Shown piece after piece: positions 6,852 through 13,431 of a stretch of 14,828 nucleotides of DNA. A program made the translations under genes and the position numbers. The notes under the pieces were generated by a model. The model had not been told where the DNA came from. It saw only the letters and a program-made list of their open reading frames with translations, and made no database searches. Numbering within the stretch: the first letter of the stretch is position 1; the number at the start of each line of letters is the position of its first letter. Origin of the DNA: Hungatella sp. UBA5982 (lineage in GTDB: Bacteria > Bacillota > Clostridia > Lachnospirales > Lachnospiraceae); NCBI GenBank assembly GCA_002429965.1, contig DJBG01000024.1, forward strand, positions 47,373 through 62,200. Direction: 5' to 3'.

Positions 6852-9035
6852 ATGGGAAATGTAATAAAGCAAACCAACCGGACCATGCTGATGGAGGTCA
6901 TTAATCCGGAAAAACTGGATTTATTAACTTTGGTTGGAGATGTCCGGGGGGTGGAAAGCCTGTGCGATGAAAAGATCAAGGAAATCAACGATTCCTTAAT
7001 GGTTCGCAGTTTTGATGAGCTTTTGGAGAAATTTGCTCCGACTGTTTATTGTTACTATAATGCCAACAACCAGAGGGTGGTTTATCAGTTGGATAAGCCG
7101 GAGCAGGTGCCTGAGGAAATGCTGACGGAAATTCCATTAAACCGTCAAAATGAATTCATGGGAATGCTCATGTCCATGGTGGAAACGAAGCGTTCTGAGG
7201 GGACCATCAACGTGGATTTTAAGTTTGAAAAGCTTACGGACATGATTTCTCCGAAAAAAGTAATGGATGCTATCAAACAGAACCGAAAGGAGCTGCAATA
7301 TACCTATGGCGAATATGCCAAGCTGGATGAGGAGGATCCCCAGAAGAGAGATTTAGGGGATAAGCTGAATGTCATGTTCGAGGAGGCGAGCGCCAATTAT
7401 AACAATATCATGGCCCTGCTTCCCCTGGCGATTGAGGACATAAAAACCAGGCTTCTTTTGGGAGACGGAGGAGATAAAAAGGACAGTACACCTCTTGCCT
7501 TAGGAGTTTTAAGTATGGGGGAGCAGGGAGAGCTGAGGGTCTTAGAGGCACCAAAGGTGGAAACGACAGCCTTGACCACGATAGATGATAATGTGAATAT
7601 GGGATTAATCGAAGCATTAAAAGAGGACTATGAAGCTCTGAATGAGGAGAACAACGATTATGTAGGAGCGTTGGTGGCGAGAACCTTCTGCCCCTTGTCC
7701 TCCACTATGGAAAGCAGCATTGACATAGCGACAGAAGTTACCAATTATAATTCCTATCTGGAATTTTACAAGGAATCCAAAGATGCCTTCATTAAGACCG
7801 TAAAGCCGCTGATTGAAAGGCTGCTGGGCGCCTGGTGTTATTTTGAGCAGTATCCGAAGAAGCTGAAAGGAATGCGCCCTTCCATGTTAGTGACAAACGT
7901 ATCCAATGAGATGCTGGCAAAGAGCAGCAATATTCCCAGGCTGATTACATACTTAACCACAGTGAATGCAAAGAATGATTTTACAAATACGGTTTGGTAT
8001 GCCATTGTACCGAACGTATCCTTAGATCAGAACAGCAAGATGAAACTGACCAGAGAGCGGTTTAAGGGAAATTCCAAAACGGAAAAGAATGATACAAACA
8101 GTGTGGAATCCTTAATAAGGCTTCTCGATGTCTTTAAAGATTATAAAGTGCAGTGTTTCTTCAGTTATGAGACAGATGACAGCACTACATTCAATGCTTT
8201 GGCAACCGAGGGGATCAGTAAGTATGAGGATCGCTGTGCTGCCCTTATGGGAAAGGAGTACAGTGAGTTTGCCATTCCCTGTCTGCCCAACTATACGATT
8301 ATTCCGAAAGATAAATCAGGCGTCGTCTTAGACAGCCGGATGGTAGTCGGTGATAATCATACGGCAGAACTTTCCAGGGAAAAAGAAGACATCATGAAGC
8401 TGTGGATTGACGGAGTTTACGTGGGCGCTGCCTATGTGGCGGCCGGTATTGCGGCGGCTTATCAATGCCCGGAATACTTAAAGTCAAAGTTTGGGCCAGG
8501 CGTTAAGCTGGATATGGAACTGCCAGGAGTGAGGTTTGACATTGAAGCAGACGATCATGGGCTTATTGCCTGCACTACCATGGCAAAGGAGATTACCGGA
8601 TTCACGAATTCCATTAAAAATGATATCAATCGGAAGAACTTTGGATTCATATTCAGTTCGGAGAATGCTTCTTATAAAGGTAATGACATAACGAAGATCA
8701 TGATTTACAAGGCCCGGAATCTGATGTCTGATGGCTCCATGTTTGAGCCGATTTATAAAACACAGGTGACTACCTATATTGAACGGGTGATGCGCCATGG
8801 AACCGGGGATTTTAAAGAGGACTCCATTGTCCAGTTCTTTTCCAATAATCCCACCAGCCAGAAAAGCCGGTGGCTTTCCAGAAGGGAATACTTAAACGGA
8901 ATTCTTGGAGCAGGAGATGATATCAGTTGTAACATCAACGAGGAAACAGGCTTCTGTACCCTGGATATCACCTTTAATGGCAATGTAAAGAATTTGGAAG
9001 TTGAGATTAACCGATTATCGGCGAATAAGGCGTAA
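6852..9035 (+). CDS. Putative fused TssB/TssC-like contractile sheath protein
   Basis: This 727-residue cytoplasmic protein has no signal or membrane segment. About 1-200 looks TssB-like: a strand-rich start, RSFDELLEKFAP, then TINVDFKFEKLTDMISPKKV and a helical pair ending IEDIKTRL. A glycine/charged linker (203-212) follows. About 215-727 looks TssC-like: long helices (EVTNYNSYLEFYKESKDAFI, ERLLGAWCYFEQYP), an alpha/beta middle (TVWYAIVPNVS, VQCFFSYET, EFAIPCLPNYTII), the helix VYVGAAYVAAGIAAAYQCP, and a terminal VKNLEVEI strand suited to sheath subunit interlocking. The length fits TssB plus TssC in one chain. The two Hcp-like genes immediately downstream support the call. A perfect AAAGGAGG precedes the ATG. 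The assignment rests on pattern and context, not a database match; a phage-type sheath relative is the alternative. Confidence 0.62.
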   Translation: MGNVIKQTNRTMLMEVINPEKLDLLTLVGDVRGVESLCDEKIKEINDSLMVRSFDELLEKFAPTVYCYYNANNQRVVYQLDKPEQVPEEMLTEIPLNRQNEFMGMLMSMVETKRSEGTINVDFKFEKLTDMISPKKVMDAIKQNRKELQYTYGEYAKLDEEDPQKRDLGDKLNVMFEEASANYNNIMALLPLAIEDIKTRLLLGDGGDKKDSTPLALGVLSMGEQGELRVLEAPKVETTALTTIDDNVNMGLIEALKEDYEALNEENNDYVGALVARTFCPLSSTMESSIDIATEVTNYNSYLEFYKESKDAFIKTVKPLIERLLGAWCYFEQYPKKLKGMRPSMLVTNVSNEMLAKSSNIPRLITYLTTVNAKNDFTNTVWYAIVPNVSLDQNSKMKLTRERFKGNSKTEKNDTNSVESLIRLLDVFKDYKVQCFFSYETDDSTTFNALATEGISKYEDRCAALMGKEYSEFAIPCLPNYTIIPKDKSGVVLDSRMVVGDNHTAELSREKEDIMKLWIDGVYVGAAYVAAGIAAAYQCPEYLKSKFGPGVKLDMELPGVRFDIEADDHGLIACTTMAKEITGFTNSIKNDINRKNFGFIFSSENASYKGNDITKIMIYKARNLMSDGSMFEPIYKTQVTTYIERVMRHGTGDFKEDSIVQFFSNNPTSQKSRWLSRREYLNGILGAGDDISCNINEETGFCTLDITFNGNVKNLEVEINRLSANKA

Positions 9036-9081
9036 TGGCCTTTGAAGCATAAATTTTTCATAAGAAAAGGAGGAAATAAGC

Positions 9082-9513
9082 ATGGGATTTCGAATGAAAA
9101 TCACCGGAGGACCAGAGGAAATCGTGTTTGATGAGCGGAGCATTACAAAAGTGGATTTTGACTCCATTTCCTCAGCGGACTCCAACGCAAGGGCCACAGA
9201 TTTTGGCCTGACAGTGAAGGTATGGGGCAAGATGCTCTACAAGCTGGGAGGAGAAGGAAATGACCCCACTTTGGGGCTGGCTAAGTGGTCCCAGGTGCCG
9301 TCTGAGAAGGCAGACTGCTATAGGAATGCAGAAGTCACTGTAGTATCCGCCAGCCAGGTGGTGCGCCAGTTCACTCTTCCAAATGCATTCGTCATGGAAT
9401 ACACCGAGGAGGTGGATGACGAGAGCGGTGTTGGAACCTTTTACATTCACATGAAACAGAAGAAGGACGAGAACACGGCGACTAAAATTGAAGGCGGCTT
9501 TGGCGGCGAATAA
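9082..9513 (+). CDS. Hcp-like tube protein 1
   Basis: This 143-residue, mostly beta-strand protein has no signal peptide and the size of Hcp/TssD and phage tail-tube subunits. Key features are an N-terminal strand MGFRMKITGG, the block DSNARATDFG (33-42), VKVWGKML, a WSQVPSEKADCYR loop, and the C-terminal strands LPNAFVMEYTEEVDD then GTFYIHMKQKKD. The V-x-Y-T-E then F-x-I arrangement is like that of Bacteroidales-type TssD. The protein should stack as rings inside the sheath and be fired outward. The gene is 46 nt after the sheath gene and has AAAGGAGG at proper spacing. Some databases label relatives of this kind with uninformative protease names; no protease motif is visible. Confidence 0.68.
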   Translation: MGFRMKITGGPEEIVFDERSITKVDFDSISSADSNARATDFGLTVKVWGKMLYKLGGEGNDPTLGLAKWSQVPSEKADCYRNAEVTVVSASQVVRQFTLPNAFVMEYTEEVDDESGVGTFYIHMKQKKDENTATKIEGGFGGE

Positions 9514-9537
9514 TGGGATCGAAAGGAGGAAACAGAC

Positions 9538-9966
9538 ATGTCATACATAGTGAAAATCGAGGGACAGGAAAGCTTTGAAATTGCGAAAGAAAGTGTTCGC
9601 AGTGTGAAGTTCACCACGGATATTCCGCTGGATTCCAATGCCAGAACCAAGGACGTGGGCAGCACTCTGACCATAACGGGAAGGATTTTAACCGCTGTGG
9701 ATGGAGATCCGTTTGACAGCACCAGAAAGCTGGCCCTGTGGTCAGTGGTGCCGGCAGAAAAATCCGATTGCTACCGGAAGGTGACGGTGGAACATATAGC
9801 AGCCGGGATTATGGAAAGAAAATACTATTTCCCAAATTCCTTTGTGATTGATTATAAGGAGGATTTTGGGGATGTGGAAGGAACTGGAACATTCACATTA
9901 ACGATCAAGCAGAAGAAAGATAAGTTAGGCATGATTACGGTGGAAGGTGGATATCCGGCCGCATAA
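9538..9966 (+). CDS. Hcp-like tube protein 2 (paralogue)
   Basis: This 142-residue protein is colinear with its upstream neighbour. Shared blocks are DSNAR (32-36), LTITGRIL matching the VKVWGKML strand, LALWSVVPAEKSDCYR, FPNSFVIDYKEDF, and GTFTLTIKQKKD. Overall similarity is moderate, so this is an old duplication rather than a recent copy. It starts 24 nt after the first tube gene with AAAGGAGG. The two may form mixed tubes, or one may be a specialised tip or cargo-binding ring. A strong hairpin follows the stop. Confidence 0.68.
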   Translation: MSYIVKIEGQESFEIAKESVRSVKFTTDIPLDSNARTKDVGSTLTITGRILTAVDGDPFDSTRKLALWSVVPAEKSDCYRKVTVEHIAAGIMERKYYFPNSFVIDYKEDFGDVEGTGTFTLTIKQKKDKLGMITVEGGYPAA

Positions 9967-9974
9967 GTAGGGGT

Positions 9975-10008
9975 AAGGGCGCGTCCGGAAAAGATTGGAT
10001 GCGCCCTT
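9975..10008 (+). terminator. Strong hairpin after the tube genes (partial terminator or mRNA-stabilising stem)
   Basis: AAGGGCGCGTCC (9975-9986) pairs with GGATGCGCCCTT (9997-10008) over 12 bp with one G-U pair and a 10-nt loop. Only TTT then C follows, so a classical U-tract is missing. It may cause partial termination or protect the 3' end of the abundant tube message, setting a high ratio of tube protein to downstream products. Confidence 0.55.
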
Positions 10009-10084
10009 TCACTAAATTGATGACGATGAACGAAAAAAACATTCCCAGTGATTTAAGATTGTACCGGGAGATAAGGCGGAGCAG

Positions 10085-10516
10085 ATGAAGAATTTATACA
10101 GTGTGCTGGGAGTTTCCCGGTCTGCGACAGAAGATGAAATAAAAAAAGCATATAGGAAATTATCTAAAAAATACCACCCGGATGTAAACCCAGGGGATAA
10201 GGAGGCAGAGGAGAGGTTTAAGGAGGTATCGGAGGCTTATGCTACTCTGGAGGATCCAGAGAAACGGAAGGTCTATGACAAATCCCAGGAGAAAGAATTC
10301 CATGGGGAGAAAAGCTGTAAAGCTTCCGATACCTGTCCTAAGCCTTCTGCAGATATCAATTTTTTCAATATGGAGGAACAGTTTGCACAATTTTTCGGAT
10401 TTCATCCTAAAAACGGGAAAGTGGATAAAGGAGCGTTTAACAAAAGCGGGAAAACAAGGACAAATCCAATAGATATGACGGATTTGTTTGAAAGATATAT
10501 GGGCATTAAAAAATAA
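10085..10516 (+). CDS. Small J-domain (DnaJ-like) co-chaperone
   Basis: This 143-residue protein has an N-terminal J domain (about 2-66) with HPD at 31-33 ([10 protein letters not shown]) and the flanking helices ([34 protein letters not shown]). It should stimulate an Hsp70-type ATPase. The zinc-finger and substrate domains of true DnaJ are absent. The tail has two short hydrophobic pieces ([32 protein letters not shown]) that look like client or partner-binding motifs. It follows the tube genes in the same direction after a 118-nt gap with the hairpin. The context suggests a dedicated assembly or remodelling chaperone for the apparatus, which is inference. Confidence 0.9.
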   Translation: MKNLYSVLGVSRSATEDEIKKAYRKLSKKYHPDVNPGDKEAEERFKEVSEAYATLEDPEKRKVYDKSQEKEFHGEKSCKASDTCPKPSADINFFNMEEQFAQFFGFHPKNGKVDKGAFNKSGKTRTNPIDMTDLFERYMGIKK

Positions 10517-10543
10517 AAGAATTATTCAGAACAGGAGTGGTGA

Positions 10544-10726
10544 GAGAGGGAAGATATAATTGATTCTCAATATGAAGCTGATGTGAAATTGCATAGTAAA
10601 GCAATTTTAGACATGGAATACTTAATAGATGGAAACCGAAATAAAGCGGATTGGGAAAAGATTTGGATAGGTGGACAGAATAGAAAGGATAAATGTCAGA
10701 ACTTATTTTTTGGAGGGGACTATTAG
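10544..10726 (+). pseudogene. Possible small gene or gene remnant upstream of the lipoprotein
   Basis: A 60-codon open stretch without ATG near its beginning encodes a protein-like sequence (EADVKLHSKAILDMEYLIDG, then NKADWEKIWIGGQNRKD). It ends at TAG, which shares one base with the GTG start of the next gene (TAGTG), an overlap typical of co-translated genes. A GTG at 10540 after AGGAG is in a different frame, so either one base was lost or gained, or this is a 3' remnant. I do not recognise the product. Confidence 0.35.
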
Positions 10727-11373
10727 TGAATAGGATGATTAATAAAATTTGCTATATCTCAGCACTTTTTTTATTACTGAATGCGTGTACCCCTGAATCA
10801 AAATATCAAAATAAAACTATCGATGAGATCAGCAATCACTATACAAAAGATACAGAATATATAGAAACACTACACCCATCTGAGTCAGAAAAAGATACAA
10901 ATATGAATCGAAATGATTTTGTTTATAGGCAAAATAAAGGATATAAGTTATTTTATGGCTCTTGGAGATATGTTGAAGTAGTATCACAACATATACGGCT
11001 TGGGGGCGATGAGGGATATATGGATATACTAGGCGAGATAGTGACATATCATCCGGATTATTTTGAAAACAGTTTAGGGAAGATTTATGATCCGATGTAC
11101 CTCCTGTCTATCTATCCTATTAAACAAGATCATTATAATCAGTTTTTTTTGGAGCAGGTTAGCATAGAGACGTTGCTTCCTGATGAAAATTATTTTACCC
11201 GTGTTCAAATAGCTTATAAAGCGAATACGAGAATTGGCAATAATGGATTCACTTTTTTTATTGATGATGACACTACAATGTATGCGTTTGATAACAATTG
11301 CATTTATAAATTAACTAGAATTAGCTATATTAAAGGCTATGATCCTAATGAAAGAGCAACATATAAAGAGTGA
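10726..11373 (+). CDS. Putative lipoprotein of unknown function
   Basis: This 215-residue protein starts at GTG 10726, chosen because GGAGGGG lies 7 nt upstream. An ATG at 10735 and an earlier ATG at 10693 are in the same frame but have no such site. The N-terminus is a lipoprotein signal: basic MNRMINK, a hydrophobic core, and lipobox LNAC with Cys21. The rest is hydrophilic and rich in Tyr, Asn and Asp (NKGYKLFYGSWRYVEVVSQH; later GFTFFIDDDTTMYAFDNNC), a beta-rich style. The GSWRYVE motif is typical of small Clostridia lipoproteins of unknown role. Composition is AT-rich, unlike the apparatus genes on both sides. It is an outer-surface accessory protein, possibly immunity-type; function is not shown. 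Confidence 0.72.
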   Translation: MNRMINKICYISALFLLLNACTPESKYQNKTIDEISNHYTKDTEYIETLHPSESEKDTNMNRNDFVYRQNKGYKLFYGSWRYVEVVSQHIRLGGDEGYMDILGEIVTYHPDYFENSLGKIYDPMYLLSIYPIKQDHYNQFFLEQVSIETLLPDENYFTRVQIAYKANTRIGNNGFTFFIDDDTTMYAFDNNCIYKLTRISYIKGYDPNERATYKE

Positions 11374-11407
11374 AACTTGGATAATCTGTTAAAAACGGGA
11401 TATTTCA

Positions 11408-11436
11408 AACAGGAACATTGCTTGTTGTTATTTTTT
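11408..11436 (+). terminator. Weak rho-independent terminator candidate after lipoprotein gene
   Basis: AACAGG (11408-11413) pairs with CTTGTT (11421-11426) around a 7-nt loop and is followed by GTTATTTTTT. The stem is only 6 bp and A/T-rich, so efficiency would be low. It lies 35 nt after the lipoprotein stop. The rest of 11440-11556 has no gene I can support, although AGGAGGGG at about 11521-11528 looks like an orphan ribosome site. Confidence 0.35.
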
Positions 11437-11556
11437 CAAGCCCAGATGTAAAAGGACAGAATACTGTTAAAGGAGATAAGTCAACTATGTATTTATAGGA
11501 TATAACGTCACAACATTTTTAGGAGGGGCTGTAAGCCGTATAAAACGAGCGGAACG

Positions 11557-11593
11557 TTGACAATTTAATTACTGCCAGGTATTAAATTGTCAA
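11557..11593 (+). repeat. Perfect 13-bp inverted repeat
   Basis: TTGACAATTTAAT (11557-11569) and ATTAAATTGTCAA (11581-11593) are exact reverse complements separated by 11 nt. No T run follows, so it is not a standard terminator. It could be an operator, an RNA hairpin upstream of the decayed gene, or the edge of a mobile module. TTGACA inside the left arm is also a perfect -35 hexamer, with TATTAA or AATTGT at about -10 distance being poor matches. Confidence 0.6.
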
Positions 11594-11658
11594 GTTGCAT
11601 AGCTAAAATCCATGTGTGAAGTTTAAGTGAATAGTTATAGAATCAGGAGGGTTTTAGT

Positions 11659-12095
11659 TTGAAAAAAAAGTGTTCATTTTGGTTACTGACATTTATTCTT
11701 GGAATGTTGCTTATTATTTCTCTATTTAAAAATCATCCTGATACCAATATTAATTTGTTACATTCGTGGGTTGGAGAATATTGTTATGAGGAATATTGCC
11801 CACCAAATATGGGGATGAATTACTATATATGAGGATAATGGTTTATATGCTTATATAAAAATTGACAATATAATAAAATAGTTTATCTTGATCATAATAA
11901 GAATCCTTTTACACTTGTTGTCAGTAATATTTATGATAAGAAAATTTTTTAATAGAATTCGAATTGGAAGACATTTCATTTATTGTTTCTCCTATTACCA
12001 AAGCGGAATTTTTAGATGAGTATACTCTAAGAATTACATATATATCAGAAGAACAGTATGAAGAAAGGACAGTAATATTAAATATAAATGATTAA
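11659..12095 (+). pseudogene. Frameshifted membrane/lipoprotein-like gene
   Basis: AGGAGGG precedes a TTG start (11659) giving a hydrophobic N-terminus (MKKKCSFWLLTFILGMLLII) and HSWVGEYCYEEYCPPNMGMN, then a stop at about 11832. The reading continues in the next frame (YEDNGLYAYIKIDN), then in another (VYLDHNKNPFTLVVSNIYDK), and finally as EFELEDISFIVSPITKAEFL through YISEEQYEERTVILNIND to TAA at 12095. At least three frame changes are needed to rebuild one protein of about 140 residues. The W-V-G-E-Y then PPNM pattern recalls small Clostridia surface proteins (DUF5991-type, from memory). The gene is AT-rich and decayed, in line with non-essential cargo. Confidence 0.72.
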
Positions 12096-12135
12096 AGCAA
12101 AGAAGTGCCAGAGGAGCAATTTTGACTAATAATAA

Positions 12136-12228
12136 ATCAAAGATACAGAAAAAGTCTATAGTTTGTATGAATATATGAAAAAGGGAGATAAAAAAATGAG
12201 AAATTGGATTCGACATTTATTTTGTTAG
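12136..12228 (+). pseudogene. Short 3' gene remnant
   Basis: A 30-codon open stretch reads IKDTEKVYSLYEYMKKGDKK then MRNWIRHLFC and TAG. GGGAGAT precedes an internal ATG (12196), which would give only a 10-residue peptide. It looks like the tail of a lost gene between the pseudogene and the first FHA gene. I cannot name it, and a chance open frame in AT-rich DNA is possible. Confidence 0.25.
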
Positions 12229-12251
12229 AGAGGAAACGAGCGAATGAAAAG
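12228..12251 (+). repeat. Junction repeat, copy 3 (shorter, before FHA gene 1)
   Basis: GAGAGGAAACGAGCGAATGA and the next four bases resemble the copies at 5769 and 6757 (GAGAGGAAA, CG, AGC, AAT then AAA in the same order, with two gaps). It covers the ribosome site and start of the FHA gene, at the right edge of the second AT-rich stretch. Part of the likeness may simply reflect ribosome-site sequence. Confidence 0.28.
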
Positions 12252-12798
12252 AAGGGTAATTGATTTGGCTGTTGCATGTGTCTGTCTGGCAATTATAGGC
12301 ATGGCTGTTCTCTATCCGAACCAGGTCAGGGGGAGGAACTCCATTTTATTGACGGCTGGCATTCTTGGAATTATATTCCTGATTCTGGCAATACGGGACA
12401 AGGAGGAGCGGCAGGAAATCGTGGGGCGGACGAGTATGAGCCTGCCGTCAGAATCAGAGCTGATTACGGAGATTGTGCTTCTTAGTGAGGAGGATACCGA
12501 GTTGATGACTTGGGACCTATACGGAAAAGCCGCTATGGTCATTGGCCGGGATGTAAGGGAAAACCAGGTAGACATTGATTTGGGTAAAAGCTCTTATGCC
12601 AGCATGGTGGACATTGAACATGCGGTGCTGAACTTTTCCTCTGGGAACTGGTACGTAGAGGACTTAGGCAGTGCCAATGGAATCAGTGTGAAAAAGGCGG
12701 GGGACGGGAGAGTTTACAAACTCTCATCGGACACACCCTGTCGGTTAGAGCGGAAAGACTGTCTATATGTAGGCTTAAACAGACTCCTTTTTAGATAG
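12244..12798 (+). CDS. Membrane-anchored FHA-domain protein
   Basis: This 184-residue protein has two N-terminal transmembrane helices (about 5-24 and 33-50) joined by a short outside loop, so the rest faces the cytoplasm. After a linker, an FHA domain occupies about 72-184: GRDVRENQVDIDL with G101-R102, then MVDIEHAVLNF with H126, and DLGSANGISV with N145-G146. FHA domains bind phospho-threonine peptides. Here the usual Ser-Arg before the histidine is replaced by Asp-Ile, so binding may be altered or phosphate-independent. Fha proteins are known scaffolds of type VI systems. Composition returns to the GC-richer style of the VWA and sheath genes, marking the end of the accessory stretch. Confidence 0.88.
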   Translation: MKRRVIDLAVACVCLAIIGMAVLYPNQVRGRNSILLTAGILGIIFLILAIRDKEERQEIVGRTSMSLPSESELITEIVLLSEEDTELMTWDLYGKAAMVIGRDVRENQVDIDLGKSSYASMVDIEHAVLNFSSGNWYVEDLGSANGISVKKAGDGRVYKLSSDTPCRLERKDCLYVGLNRLLFR

Positions 12799-12915
12799 GA
12801 AAAAACTCTTGATATAAGTCATTTTTCAAGGGAATTATGAACACATTTATAGGCTTTAAAATGTTACATAGGTTTTGATAAATAAATATAACGGAAGAAA
12901 AGGAGCTGAAATGAT

Positions 12916-13431
12916 ATGAGCGGCAATCTAATCCGGTGCCAGAACGGGCATTTGTTTTCATCTAGGAGATATGGGACGGTGTGTCCCTACTGCAACATAG
13001 AAACTGCCACAAAGGAGAAAAAAGAGTCTGGAGGAAAGAATGAGGAGGAACTGGAAGAACTGTTATTCGTCCAGGAAACCTCCCTGGTATGCGGCTGGCT
13101 GGTCTGCATCTCCGGCCCCAGGCAGGGGAAGGACTATAAGATAAAATCAGGGAAGAACTTTGTTGGCCGGGCGGATGACATGGACATCCAGGTGCTGGGG
13201 GACAATAAGATCTCACGGCGAAATCACGGTGTCATTGTATTTGACCCAAAGAAAAAGGAAACCGTGCTCCTTCCGGGTGACAGCAACGGGTTGGTCTACC
13301 ATAACGAAGCAGCTGTCTACACGCCAACTGTATTGAATGATTATGACGTGATCGAGATGGGCGACAGCAAGTTCGCTTTCGTCCCATTCTGTGGGAAAAA
13401 CTTCATGTGGGAAGACAAAGGAGGGGCATAA
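12916..13431 (+). CDS. Zinc-ribbon plus FHA-domain protein
   Basis: This 171-residue cytoplasmic protein has an N-terminal zinc-binding motif C8-x3-H12-x10-C23-x2-C26 (RCQNGHLF then CPYC) and an acidic linker (EEELEELLFVQE). The FHA domain (about 60-160) has G84-R85 (FVGRADDMD), ISRRNHGVIV with S100-R101 and H104, and GDSNGLV. One extra residue lies between the Ser and His of the motif. The AAAAGGAG site supports the ATG at 12916 rather than ATG 12911, which meets a stop. The stop codon shares one base with the start of the PP2C gene (TAATG), a sign of coupled translation. It probably reads phosphorylation set by an unseen kinase and removed by the next gene's phosphatase. Confidence 0.9.
   Translation: MSGNLIRCQNGHLFSSRRYGTVCPYCNIETATKEKKESGGKNEEELEELLFVQETSLVCGWLVCISGPRQGKDYKIKSGKNFVGRADDMDIQVLGDNKISRRNHGVIVFDPKKKETVLLPGDSNGLVYHNEAAVYTPTVLNDYDVIEMGDSKFAFVPFCGKNFMWEDKGGA

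Noticed and set aside
7397..7617. Two overlapping minus-strand open frames inside the sheath gene
   Set aside because: No ribosome site, low-complexity Pro/Ser/Arg-rich composition, and they oppose a long, well-supported coding frame.
11557..11593. Inverted repeat as rho-independent terminator
   Set aside because: The stem is A/T-rich and no T run follows the right arm.
12034..12216. Minus-strand 60-codon Phe/Leu/Ile-rich frame
   Set aside because: Antisense of AT-rich remnant DNA with poly-A tracts; hydrophobic content is explained by base composition.
12962..13216. Minus-strand 84-codon frame opposite the zinc-ribbon/FHA gene
   Set aside because: Unusual Pro/Ser/Cys/Arg-rich product that mirrors the codons of the real gene; no upstream signals.
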